From NCBI GenBank assembly GCA_037131065.1, contig JBAXRT010000147.1, positions 1 to 6,805 on the forward strand: a stretch of DNA of 6,805 nucleotides, given 5' to 3'. Positions within the stretch are counted from its first letter, which is position 1; each line of letters begins with the position of its first letter. This DNA is from JBAXRT01 sp037131065 (GTDB lineage Bacteria; Bacteroidota; Bacteroidia; Bacteroidales; FEN-979). The notes beneath the pieces are model-generated. The model was given only the letters and a program-made list of their open reading frames with translations. It was not told the DNA's origin and searched no databases. Shown here piece by piece: positions 1 through 6,217 of the stretch. The position numbers and the translations under genes are program-made.

Positions 1-1766
1 GTTGTCCCGATAAAAGGCTCACTCTCTATCCTGATGGTTCCGCCCATCATAGTGACCAGTTTACTCGTAATTGCCAGTCCCAGACCGGTACCGCCATACC
101 TGCGCGTATCCTGGTTTTCAACCTGCTCAAATGCTCCAAAGATCCTTGCCTGCTGGTCTTTTTTAATACCGATGCCCGTATCCTTTACACTGATAACAAG
201 ATCAAGTCTGTCATCAGTATTGTTAATCGATCCGGAGTTCAGCCTGATCTCTCCTTCCTCGGTGAACTTAATGGCATTGCTCATAAGGTTTAGCAAAACC
301 TGTCTCAGCCTCAGCTCATCGGCGATCAGGTTTTCGGGAAGGTTATCTTCGGCGTGAATGACCAGGGAAATTCCTTTCTCCTCCGCCTTGACTTGGAACA
401 GTGATCCGATCTCGGCAAGCAGTTGTCTGATGTTGAAAGGAACAGGATTAATTTCAAGCTTTCCTGCCTCGATCTTCGAAAGGTCGAGAATGTCGTTGAT
501 CAGGTTAAGCAATGTTTTACCGCTACTGCTGATTGATTTGATATAGTTTGACTGAACCGGGTCCCTGACCGTCGCCGACAAGATCTGTGAAAATCCTATG
601 ATGGCATTCATGGGTGTCCTGATCTCATGAGACATATTGGCCAGGAATACACTTTTTGCACTGTTGGCAGATTCCGCTTCGATCTTTGCTACCTTAAGGT
701 CGGCAGTGACAGTTTTCAGTTTCCTGGTAATAATCCTTTGCTGGTAATAGAGCCAGGAAGCCAGCCAGAGGGCAATGAAAACAAGGAAAAACGGGACCAG
801 CTGAACGAAGATTGAAAGCTTTACCGCTGTCTTCTCCATGTAAATAGCCGTGACAAAATGCCTTATGACATGAACAAAGATGTAATGAACCGGCGTCTCC
901 TGCCGTGTTACCAGTTCGTTCGTTTTTTCGGGGGAAGAAAATGACAGGTTCCTGAAATCGGGCAGAAAATTGTAAATATCCATCAGGGTATCATTTCTTA
1001 TATACCTTCCCTCGTTGGAACCGTAAATGGTTCCTGTAGAATCGAACATCACCATACTGACATCGGGCAGGGTACTCTTCAGCCACTCAAACCCGCTGTT
1101 GGTTTCTACATCCATGCAGATCTCCCCAATGATCCGGTCTTTATATACCAGTGCGGTGTAGGAGGTGATAAGTTCTTTTTTTGATATATGACCTATAAAC
1201 GGCCTAGTTGCCTCGACCTGGCCGATCGTTCCGCTGATCTTTCTTTTTCTTTCAGGGGTATTAAAGAAGCCATCAAGAATGACCGAATCGGGTGGCAGAT
1301 CTCGGTAAAAATATTCAATAAACGGTCCCGATTGGAGCCGAAGGTAGATCCTTATAAGCGTTTTAAACTCACTGTCAAGGTTTTTAATGAACGGATAGGA
1401 GCCGCGGATGATGAACTCGCACGACCTGAGTTCATCCGGATTGAGTGGGAAGGGAGAGAGAATGATCAGGCTGTCGTTATTCAAACCATGATATAACCGC
1501 CACTCCCGGGCTGTTGAATCTTCCTTCGGCAGAATAATATTGCCGGACTCGTATTCAAGGTAAGTCTTCATTACCTGCTGCAGTACCAGCAACTTCTCCT
1601 GCCTCAACTTTAGATCAGCATCAGCCCTCAGTGCAATCTGTTGAAGCTGGAATTGCCATCGTTCCATTTTACCTTCGAGGATAATCCTGAATCCTGCAAA
1701 CCAGATCACCAGTAAACCGATGATAAGTATGGCAACCCAAAAAATGATTGATTTTCTTTTGTTCAT
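1..1766 (-). CDS. Membrane-bound sensor histidine kinase with Cache-like sensor, 3' end beyond window
   Basis: Reading from the ATG at 1766 gives 588 uninterrupted codons to the window edge, so the C terminus is missing. Residues 7-28 form a first membrane segment. Residues 30-315 are an extracytoplasmic region whose end (a repeated strand pattern around KDRIIGEICMDV) resembles a Cache sensor. Residues 317-341 form a second membrane segment, followed by a short helical linker. The HisKA domain carries the phosphoacceptor His380 in NMSHEIRTPMNAIIGF, and its second helix ends with DLSKIEAGK at 428-436. The HATPase domain has an N box with Asn497 (MSNAIKFT), a G1 box DTGIGI from Asp529, an F box IFGAFEQV and a G2 box GGTGLGLAI from 558. 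Family knowledge predicts ligand-induced autophosphorylation and transfer to a response regulator. A receiver domain could follow outside the window, as in hybrid kinases; none is visible. The gene starts 54 bp after the permease gene, so co-transcription is likely. The ligand is unknown. Confidence 0.93.
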   Translation of the reverse strand, partial: MNKRKSIIFWVAILIIGLLVIWFAGFRIILEGKMERWQFQLQQIALRADADLKLRQEKLLVLQQVMKTYLEYESGNIILPKEDSTAREWRLYHGLNNDSLIILSPFPLNPDELRSCEFIIRGSYPFIKNLDSEFKTLIRIYLRLQSGPFIEYFYRDLPPDSVILDGFFNTPERKRKISGTIGQVEATRPFIGHISKKELITSYTALVYKDRIIGEICMDVETNSGFEWLKSTLPDVSMVMFDSTGTIYGSNEGRYIRNDTLMDIYNFLPDFRNLSFSSPEKTNELVTRQETPVHYIFVHVIRHFVTAIYMEKTAVKLSIFVQLVPFFLVFIALWLASWLYYQQRIITRKLKTVTADLKVAKIEAESANSAKSVFLANMSHEIRTPMNAIIGFSQILSATVRDPVQSNYIKSISSSGKTLLNLINDILDLSKIEAGKLEINPVPFNIRQLLAEIGSLFQVKAEEKGISLVIHAEDNLPENLIADELRLRQVLLNLMSNAIKFTEEGEIRLNSGSINNTDDRLDLVISVKDTGIGIKKDQQARIFGAFEQVENQDTRRYGGTGLGLAITSKLVTMMGGTIRIESEPFIGT

Positions 1767-1820
1767 TTCCCTGGAATGAAGAAAAAATTCGGAAACAGAA
1801 CTCAAAAGTAATAATTTTCC

Positions 1821-4241
1821 CTACTCATACTTCAGCGCCTCCACCGGGTTGCTGAGGGCAACCTTGACCGCCTGGAAGCAGATGGAGAGCCAGCCGATCA
1901 TCAGCGAGATCACCGTAGCCAGCACATAGATCAGCCAGCTTACCTCGATGTGGTCGGCAAAGCTCTGCAACCAGTAACGGATGCAGAAATAGGCAATGAT
2001 CCAGGCCACGATGGTGGCGACAAGGATCAGCTTGATCACCTCGGTGGAGAGGAGCAGGATGATGTTCGGGATGCTTGCCCCCATTATCTTGCGAAGACCG
2101 ATCTCCCTCGTACGGGCTACCGATGTGTAGGTGATTAGCCCGAGCAGTCCGAGGCAGGCGATGAATATGGCAAGGATCGCGAAAAGGGTGAAGAGTTTTT
2201 CAATCTTCATCTCGGTTTTGTAAAGCTGGGCGAAATCCTGGTCGAAGAAGTAGGACTGGAAGGGCTGCTTGTTAGCATATTTCTTCCAGGTCTTTTCAAT
2301 ATAGGCGAGTGTTTCCTTCAGGTTCGATGTCTTCAGCCTGATCAACAGGTAGCCCTCCTGGTTCCCGCGCATGATGTTGAAACAGGCCGGTGCGATCTCC
2401 TTGTGAAGCGATTCGATGTTGAAATCCTTCACCACGCCGATCACAGGTAACTTGAAGAATGTTCCCCGTGGTCCGGGCTGAAGGATGATCTTTCCGATGG
2501 GATCCTTAAATCCCAGGGCCTTCACGGCAGCTTCATTTATGATGATCGACATCGAGTCCGTCTTGTATTCTTTTGAAAAGAAGCGTCCCTGTACCAACTG
2601 CAAGCCGAGAACCTCCGGGTACTCAAAACTCACAAGGTTCTGGAGCAGCAGAAAGGTGTTCTTTTCAAGCGAACCCTCCTTGAGGAACCCGTTGTTGTTA
2701 TGTGTCTTTCCCGGGATGGCGGTCGAGTTGGCAACCCCGCTGATGTTCGGATTCCGGAGCAACTCCACCTTGAATGGTTCGATCTGGGTTTTCAGGGCAT
2801 CAGGACGTCGCAGGATGAGAAGTTCATCCTTTTTGAACCCAAGTTCCTTGTTAAGCATGTATTTCAGCTGGCCCGAAATGACGATCGTGCCGATGATGAT
2901 GGTAATGGAGATGACGAACTGCAGGACTACGAGGAAGCTCCTGAGACCACCCGATTTTCCGACAGCGTGAACCTGTCCCTTAAGGACCGTAATGGGATTG
3001 AAGGCCGCCAGAACAAATGCGGGATAGATCCCGGCAATAATCCCGACCAGGATAGCCAGCAGGAAAAGCAGGACCAGTCCTGCCGGGTGTTCAAAAAGGC
3101 TCAGGTTCACATTAATGTCGAGGAGCTGATTAAAATTGGGTGTGAGGATGGCGACGAAGACGGTCGCGATGATTGTGGCGATAACAGCGAGCAGGACCGA
3201 TTCACCGATGAACTGGAAGATCAGTCCGCGCCTGGTCGAGCCAAGGGTCTTTCTAACACCGACCTCTCTCGCCCTTGACGTGGATTTGGCCGTGGCCAGG
3301 TTTACGAAATTGATGATGGCCAGGATCAGGATGAAGATGGCAACGATGGAAAAAATATTCACATATTTCATGCTGCCGTTGGGCTCCAGTTCAACCTGTA
3401 TGTTTGAATTCAGGTGGATATCCTTCAGCGGCTGAAGGTAGTAGCCAAAAGAGTCACCGGCTTTTCTGAATTCGGAGATGGTGATACCGAGGATCCGCTT
3501 TATCTGTGGCCCAACATATTTATCTGCCATCTGCTGCATTTTTTTCTCAAAGGCTGCAGGGTCGGTCCCTTTTTTCAGGATGATGTAGGTATAGAAATTA
3601 TGGCTGAGCCACTCGTTCGACCTGGTGAAGGGATAGGTACACATCGATCCCATCATGTCGAAATGAAAATGGGAGTTCGCCGGTATGTCTTCCAGAATGC
3701 CTGTTACCGTGTAGAGAACGGTATCGGATTCAACGATGAGCATCTTACCCATAGGATCCTGGTCGCCGAAATAGCGCTTTGCAGTGGATTGAGTGATGAC
3801 CATCGATTTGGGATTCACCAGGGCTGTCGCAGGGTTTCCCCTGATCATTTTAAAATCGAAAACACTGAAAAAGTTCGAATCGGCAAAGAGGACATTGTCT
3901 TCATTGAATCCCTTCTCCTGGTAGCGGATCAGCCAGGCACCCCACCGGGCGATCCTGGTGGCCTGTTCCACTTCGGGATAATCGGCTACAAGCGCCTTGG
4001 CCATTGGGGGCGCGGTCACTGCCTGGTCGAGCACCTGTCCCGACATTTGTCCCTTTACCTTTACCCGGTAGATATCCTCATACCGGGAGTGGAACCGGTC
4101 ATAGCTCAGTTCATTCAGTACATAAAGGGCGATGAAGATGAAACTGGTAAGCCCGATGGCAAGCCCGAGAATGTTGATGACCAGGTATCCCTTGTTCTTG
4201 AATAAATTGCGGAAGGCAATCGTGAGGAAATTTTTAAACAT
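1821..4241 (-). CDS. FtsX/MacB-family ABC transporter permease (two FtsX units)
   Basis: The product is an 806-residue inner-membrane protein. It starts MFKNFLTIAFRNLFKNKGY, the usual opening of Bacteroidota FtsX-type permeases, with a first membrane segment at about 19-41. A MacB-like periplasmic domain follows (about 45-285). Then comes an FtsX unit with membrane segments from about 293 and the coupling motif REVGVRKTLGS (EVGVRK at 326-331). A further segment lies near 440-460, then a second periplasmic domain, then a second FtsX unit with REIGLRKIMGAS (EIGLRK at 713-718). No ATPase domain is present, so a separate ABC ATPase must be encoded elsewhere. In this family the complex usually moves peptides, lipoproteins or drugs across the envelope, or transmits mechanical force; the substrate cannot be told here. 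An in-frame TTG at 4262 would add seven residues (MYNNPPD), but that codon overlaps a promoter-like TAGATTTG, so the ATG at 4241 is preferred. The stop is TAG. Confidence 0.93.
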   Translation of the reverse strand: MFKNFLTIAFRNLFKNKGYLVINILGLAIGLTSFIFIALYVLNELSYDRFHSRYEDIYRVKVKGQMSGQVLDQAVTAPPMAKALVADYPEVEQATRIARWGAWLIRYQEKGFNEDNVLFADSNFFSVFDFKMIRGNPATALVNPKSMVITQSTAKRYFGDQDPMGKMLIVESDTVLYTVTGILEDIPANSHFHFDMMGSMCTYPFTRSNEWLSHNFYTYIILKKGTDPAAFEKKMQQMADKYVGPQIKRILGITISEFRKAGDSFGYYLQPLKDIHLNSNIQVELEPNGSMKYVNIFSIVAIFILILAIINFVNLATAKSTSRAREVGVRKTLGSTRRGLIFQFIGESVLLAVIATIIATVFVAILTPNFNQLLDINVNLSLFEHPAGLVLLFLLAILVGIIAGIYPAFVLAAFNPITVLKGQVHAVGKSGGLRSFLVVLQFVISITIIIGTIVISGQLKYMLNKELGFKKDELLILRRPDALKTQIEPFKVELLRNPNISGVANSTAIPGKTHNNNGFLKEGSLEKNTFLLLQNLVSFEYPEVLGLQLVQGRFFSKEYKTDSMSIIINEAAVKALGFKDPIGKIILQPGPRGTFFKLPVIGVVKDFNIESLHKEIAPACFNIMRGNQEGYLLIRLKTSNLKETLAYIEKTWKKYANKQPFQSYFFDQDFAQLYKTEMKIEKLFTLFAILAIFIACLGLLGLITYTSVARTREIGLRKIMGASIPNIILLLSTEVIKLILVATIVAWIIAYFCIRYWLQSFADHIEVSWLIYVLATVISLMIGWLSICFQAVKVALSNPVEALKYE

Positions 4242-4259
4242 ATCGGGAGGATTGTTATA

Positions 4260-4267
4260 CAAATCTA
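4260..4267 (-). promoter_or_regulatory. Possible Bacteroidota -7 promoter element for the ABC permease
   Basis: On the minus strand this reads TAGATTTG, a perfect match to the Bacteroidota -7 consensus TAnnTTTG. A start of transcription about 7 nt downstream would leave a leader of roughly 12 nt before the ATG at 4241. No TTG is seen at the expected -33 distance, which lowers confidence. If correct, it rules out the upstream TTG at 4262 as the start codon, because that codon lies inside the element. Confidence 0.4.
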
Positions 4268-4349
4268 TTAAATAATTTAGACTCCTGATTTCATTTTTGG
4301 TTACTTTAGATCATTCAAATTTCAGAAACACCCGATAGCCATGCGGATC

Positions 4350-5204
4350 ATGAAAACATTATTTCCCTGGGTCCTCCTGCAGGTCATGGCCTGCAGCATT
4401 TTTGCCTCCACGATCAACCCGGTCCTTCCGGCTGATTTTCCCCTTGCCCTGATTTCCCGCACCGATACGATCAGCCAGGAGGCACTTTGGAGCTACAATC
4501 CCGGCAATGCCCCCCTTATCATGGAGTATGGTTTCCGGTCGATGGTAGTGCAGGAGTTCTCCTTTGATAACGAAAGGATCAAAGCGGAGATCATCCAGCT
4601 CGATTCACCCGAATCAGCGTTTGGCCTGTACTCACTTTCAGCAATGAATTGCAGCCGGCGCGATACGGCCGGTCCTTACGACTGTCTCAACACATTAGAT
4701 TACAAGTTTGCCTATGGGGATCTCTTTGTCACGGTGAGCAGCGAATCGGGTTCTCTCCAGGCGGTGAAGCTCTATTTTGCAGTAGCTAAGGTGATCAGGC
4801 AACGCAACCTCCAAAACACCCTGGCGTTACCCGATCCCTTCGGGACGACACGGCTTAAGGCGGCCAGGGGTAACCTGATCTTTACCGAGGGTCAGATTGG
4901 CATGCAGAACTGCCTGATCCCATGGAAGGAGCTCTTTTACGGCGTCCGGTTTGCGATGTTTGCCATCTATGTGTCCGACATGGAGAATGACCTCTATTTT
5001 GGCCGCATCTCGTTCCAGACCCCGACCGACCAGTCGAGGTTTCTCTCCGCCGCCGGCCTGATGCGCGGTGTCGATCCTATCCCGAATACCAATACGAACA
5101 ACAACCGTTACCGGGAGTACCGGCAGGTTGACGACAAGACCATCTGGTTCCTACAGAGCCAGGAGCCATACAGCATCGACGGGCTTCTTTACGGGGCGAG
5201 GTAA
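4350..5204 (+). CDS. Exported DUF6599-like protein of unknown function
   Basis: The product has 284 residues counted from the ATG at 4350. An in-frame ATG nine bases upstream (4341) would add MRI, but the 4350 start gives a more typical signal peptide: a Lys, then a hydrophobic stretch, with probable cleavage after about residue 20 (SIFAS). A cysteine at residue 15 follows VMA, a poor lipobox, so lipidation is unlikely but not excluded. The mature part has a pattern I associate with DUF6599: LWSYNPGNAPLIMEYGF at 47-62, followed by a strand-rich stretch and SPESAFGLYSLSAMN at 86-100. That family is described only as exported proteins with no assigned reaction. The gene is divergent from the ABC permease across a short intergenic region. 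A transposase gene fragment begins four bases after its stop codon. Calling it a real exported protein is safe; the family name is a pattern match from memory. Confidence 0.8.
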   Translation: MKTLFPWVLLQVMACSIFASTINPVLPADFPLALISRTDTISQEALWSYNPGNAPLIMEYGFRSMVVQEFSFDNERIKAEIIQLDSPESAFGLYSLSAMNCSRRDTAGPYDCLNTLDYKFAYGDLFVTVSSESGSLQAVKLYFAVAKVIRQRNLQNTLALPDPFGTTRLKAARGNLIFTEGQIGMQNCLIPWKELFYGVRFAMFAIYVSDMENDLYFGRISFQTPTDQSRFLSAAGLMRGVDPIPNTNTNNNRYREYRQVDDKTIWFLQSQEPYSIDGLLYGAR

Positions 5205-5207
5205 GCG

Positions 5208-5253
5208 GGTTCCCGGTTTTTGGTGGTCCAGACCAGGTGGACCCGGACTTTAA
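5208..5253 (-). pseudogene. Relic of the 5' end of a second Y1 transposase (RAYT) gene
   Basis: This 46-bp stretch matches the 5' end of the intact transposase gene (5714-5759) at 39 of 46 positions, counted by eye without gaps, in the same orientation. Translated on the minus strand it reads KVRVHLVWTTKNREP against KIWIHLVWSTKYRKP in the intact protein, 9 of 15 identical. No ATG is preserved in front of it, and on its other side the match stops at the end of the DUF6599-like gene, so only about 15 codons remain. Upstream of it, bases near 5261-5275 (TTTGGGACTAAGTC) look like a decayed version of the palindrome that precedes the intact gene (TTTGGGCTAAAGCC at 5783-5796). It is best read as a remnant of an older copy of the same element, not a gene. 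Confidence 0.75.
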
Positions 5254-5282
5254 CTCTGGCTTTGGGACTAAGTCGGCTAACT

Positions 5283-5304
5283 ACCCCGGCCTTTAGGCCG
5301 GGGT
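5283..5304. repeat. REP-like GC-rich palindrome 1
   Basis: The stretch is a perfect inverted repeat with 10-bp arms (ACCCCGGCCT and AGGCCGGGGT) around a TT centre. It lies between the transposase relic and the palindrome at the 3' end of the intact transposase gene, and resembles the others in this neighbourhood in having a CCGG-rich stem and a TTTA centre. As an RNA it would fold strongly and could also slow or end transcription leaving the DUF6599-like gene, but no T run follows it on either strand. Confidence 0.85.
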
Positions 5305-5324
5305 TGGTGGCTAAGCTGACAGAA

Positions 5325-5340
5325 CCGGGCTTTAGCCCGG
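5325..5340. repeat. REP-like palindrome 2, overlapping the transposase stop codon
   Basis: CCGGGCTTTAGCCCGG is a perfect inverted repeat with 7-bp arms around TT. On the minus strand it reads CCGGGCTAAAGCCCGG, and the TAA in its centre (5334-5332) is the stop codon of the transposase, whose last residues PG are encoded by one arm. The palindrome therefore marks the 3' edge of the transposase unit. Confidence 0.9.
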
Positions 5341-5769
5341 AACCTGAACATCGAATTTGTACTTCTCTATAAACTTCGCGTATTCCTCAGTAAAGCCCTT
5401 TTTCCTGTGATGGTTTTCCTGGTTCCTGATATAATCCCTAACCCGGTTTACTCCCGATTCACTCACCGATGCCGCAAAATAATCGTCCTGCCACTCAAAT
5501 TTCCCGCGGATGAGCTTGTTTTTATTGACCCACCACGACGACTCGCCCTTCAGAAGCATCACGATTTTATCAATGTTCTGCCCGCTGCCAAGTGATATCA
5601 GACAATGTACATGTTCCAAATACCCATTGATAAAATCGACGTAAATGTCCTTTTTTCTTGCATTTTCCATGATGTGGCTGAAAAGATCCCTGCGGATCGC
5701 GTCAGTTAGCAAAGGTTTCCGGTATTTGGTACTCCAGACCAGGTGGATCCAGATTTTAAGATATCCCAT
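5332..5769 (-). CDS. Y1 HUH single-strand transposase, IS200-like / REP-associated (RAYT) type
   Basis: This 145-residue protein belongs to the Y1 transposase family (IS200-like). Near the start is IHLVWSTKYRKPLL, the usual first strand. The HUH metal-binding motif is EHVHCLI with His53 and His55. The candidate nucleophile is Tyr113 in VRDYIRNQENHHRKK, with Gln117 four residues later as in the family's Y-x3-Q helix. Length and motifs are complete, so the enzyme looks intact. Family members cut and rejoin single-stranded DNA at hairpins through a 5'-phosphotyrosine link; RAYTs are associated with REP palindromes. Here palindromes lie at both ends: one supplies the stop codon, another (5786-5797) sits 16 bp before the ATG at 5769. 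No second gene of the IS605 kind (tnpB) is present. A simple IS200-type insertion sequence remains possible; the repeated flanking palindromes favour the RAYT reading. Confidence 0.92.
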   Translation of the reverse strand: MGYLKIWIHLVWSTKYRKPLLTDAIRRDLFSHIMENARKKDIYVDFINGYLEHVHCLISLGSGQNIDKIVMLLKGESSWWVNKNKLIRGKFEWQDDYFAASVSESGVNRVRDYIRNQENHHRKKGFTEEYAKFIEKYKFDVQVPG

Positions 5770-5785
5770 CGTATTTACAAGTTTT

Positions 5786-5797
5786 GGGCTAAAGCCC
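5786..5797. repeat. REP-like palindrome 3, just upstream of the transposase start
   Basis: GGGCTAAAGCCC is a perfect inverted repeat with 5-bp arms around AA. On the plus strand its centre is AA where palindrome 2 has TT, so the two palindromes flanking the transposase are in opposite orientation. On the transposase mRNA this would form a hairpin ending 16 nt before the start codon, which could affect translation or serve as a site for the enzyme. Confidence 0.8.
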
Positions 5798-5814
5798 TTG
5801 GTATTTTTTTCTTC

Positions 5815-5855
5815 ATCCCCGGGCTGAAGCCCCGGGGGAAGTCAGCCCGGGGGAT
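5815..5855. repeat. REPIN-like composite inverted repeat
   Basis: ATCCCCGGGCTGA at 5815-5827 is repeated in inverted form as TCAGCCCGGGGGAT at 5842-5855, with one extra C. Between them, 5828-5838 supplies another partial arm (AGCCCCGGGG) that can pair with the left part apart from one bulged C. The region can therefore fold either as a small hairpin or as a larger one. Two REP-like sequences facing each other is the arrangement called REPIN in gamma-proteobacteria. Confidence 0.7.
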
Positions 5856-5962
5856 CTGGAGCAAAGGGTAATTCTTTATGCTTAGTCGGGTTACAGGGCA
5901 AAAGGTGATACCGGAAGTTCGATTTTCTTTATCGGGCCGATGCCCAGGGGTTTTGATTGCAT

Positions 5963-5994
5963 GCTTTGCCCGGGCCTTAAGGCCTGGGCAAAGC
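5963..5994. repeat. Long REP-like palindrome, 16-bp arms
   Basis: The two 16-bp arms start GCTTTGCCCGGGCC and end GGCCTGGGCAAAGC. They pair at every position except one G opposite T (5972/5985), with a TTAA centre. This is the longest palindrome in the window and lies at the right end of the palindrome cluster. No T run follows, so it is not a standard terminator. Its core (GGGCC-TTAA-GGCC) differs from the GGGCTnnAGCCC palindromes but shares their style. Confidence 0.85.
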
Positions 5995-6014
5995 AAAAGT
6001 CCAGGAATAATTTT

Positions 6015-6036
6015 AAAAAAAGAGGCCTTACCTCTT
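6015..6036 (-). terminator. Intrinsic terminator on the minus strand
   Basis: Read on the minus strand, AAGAGG, a 5-nt loop TAAGG and CCTCTT make a perfect 6-bp stem that runs into a stretch of seven T (6021-6015). It would end transcripts arriving from the right, most simply that of the TPR gene, about 180 nt after that gene's stop codon. It also shields the transposase region from read-through. Confidence 0.6.
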
Positions 6037-6065
6037 GATTTCGCCTTTTGAATGTTGTATATTTA
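6035..6065 (+). promoter_or_regulatory. Possible Bacteroidota promoter for the small RNA
   Basis: A TTG at 6035-6037 is followed after 20 bp by TATATTTA at 6058-6065. The Bacteroidota consensus is TTTG or TTG near -33, about 19 bp, then TAnnTTTG, so the -7 element matches at all but its last position and the spacing is suitable. Transcription would start near 6072. The TTG overlaps the foot of the minus-strand terminator hairpin. Confidence 0.45.
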
Positions 6066-6071
6066 TCCCTT

Positions 6072-6217
6072 GAACCGGGTACTTAAAATTGAATATCCCG
6101 GAGAACAAAAAATGAAGACCGCTCATGCGGGTAAAGGTTCGGAAGAACCTGCGGAAGAATAATCAGTGAAACTCTTCCATGAGAGACGGGCCTCCCTAAA
6201 CGGACGCCCGTTTTTTA
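6072..6217 (+). ncRNA. Candidate structured small RNA with own promoter and terminator
   Basis: About 145 nt are packed with consecutive hairpins on the plus strand. The first pairs CCGGG (6075-6079) with CCCGG (6097-6101) and can extend by two more pairs across a bulge. The second is CCGC-TCAT-GCGG (6119-6130). The third is AGGTTC-GGAA-GAACCT (6135-6150), a perfect 6-bp stem with a GNRA loop. The fourth pairs GGAAGA (6153-6158) with TCTTCC (6173-6178). The last is the intrinsic terminator at 6186-6216. The T run and the GNRA loop exist only on the plus strand, which fixes the orientation. I do not recognise it: it lacks the SRP RNA core and does not resemble 6S, tmRNA or RNase P RNA. A 16-codon reading frame inside it is the main alternative. 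Ends are estimated from the promoter and the T run. Confidence 0.5.
6112..6162 (+). CDS. Possible 16-residue peptide inside the small RNA
   Basis: An ATG at 6112, preceded by GGAG at 6100-6103 with eight bases between, opens a frame MKTAHAGKGSEEPAEE ending in TAA. The ribosome-binding-like sequence makes it worth noting. However, it crosses two of the hairpins (6119-6130 and 6135-6150), its composition is unremarkable, and frames this short arise easily by chance. It could be a leader or small peptide, but the structured RNA reading is preferred. Confidence 0.15.
   Translation: MKTAHAGKGSEEPAEE

Larger units (their letters stand above)
5770..6214. other. Gene-poor interval between the transposase and TPR genes
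   Basis: I see no convincing protein gene longer than a few codons here. From 5770 to 5996 it holds the palindrome cluster. Between 5856 and 5962 the only structure noticed is a short possible hairpin, GGGC-CGAT-GCCC at 5934-5945, perhaps another decayed palindrome. From 6001 onward it is more AT-rich and holds a minus-strand terminator, a plus-strand promoter candidate, the structured RNA candidate and its terminator. A 73-codon minus-strand reading frame (5775-5996) crosses the palindromes and looks non-coding. Confidence 0.7.

Noticed and set aside
34..1496. Several plus-strand reading frames opposite the histidine kinase gene
   Set aside because: The minus-strand frame carries all kinase motifs without interruption through this whole stretch, so these are shadows.
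2700..3278. Plus-strand reading frames of 100-260 codons opposite the permease gene (for example 2700-3278 and 3414-4205)
   Set aside because: They are antisense shadows of a well-supported permease gene; their products have no domain pattern and are rich in charged residues from reverse reading of membrane segments.
4294..4309. A plus-strand promoter for the DUF6599-like gene (TACTTTAG at 4302-4309)
   Set aside because: The match to TAnnTTTG is imperfect and no TTG stands at the right distance upstream, so I could not support it.
5283..5340. The palindromes after the DUF6599-like gene as intrinsic terminators
   Set aside because: The stems are strong but no T run follows on either strand, and they share the core of the other palindromes near the transposase, so a repeat family explains them better.
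5283..5994. A CRISPR array made of the repeated palindromes
   Set aside because: The units differ in length and sequence, spacing is irregular, and no cas gene is present.
5775..5996. A 73-codon minus-strand reading frame between the transposase and the small RNA
   Set aside because: It runs across the REP-like palindromes, which leave stretches free of stop codons, and its product has no recognisable motif or signal. The segments PRGFSPG and LCPGLKAR are simply translated palindrome arms.
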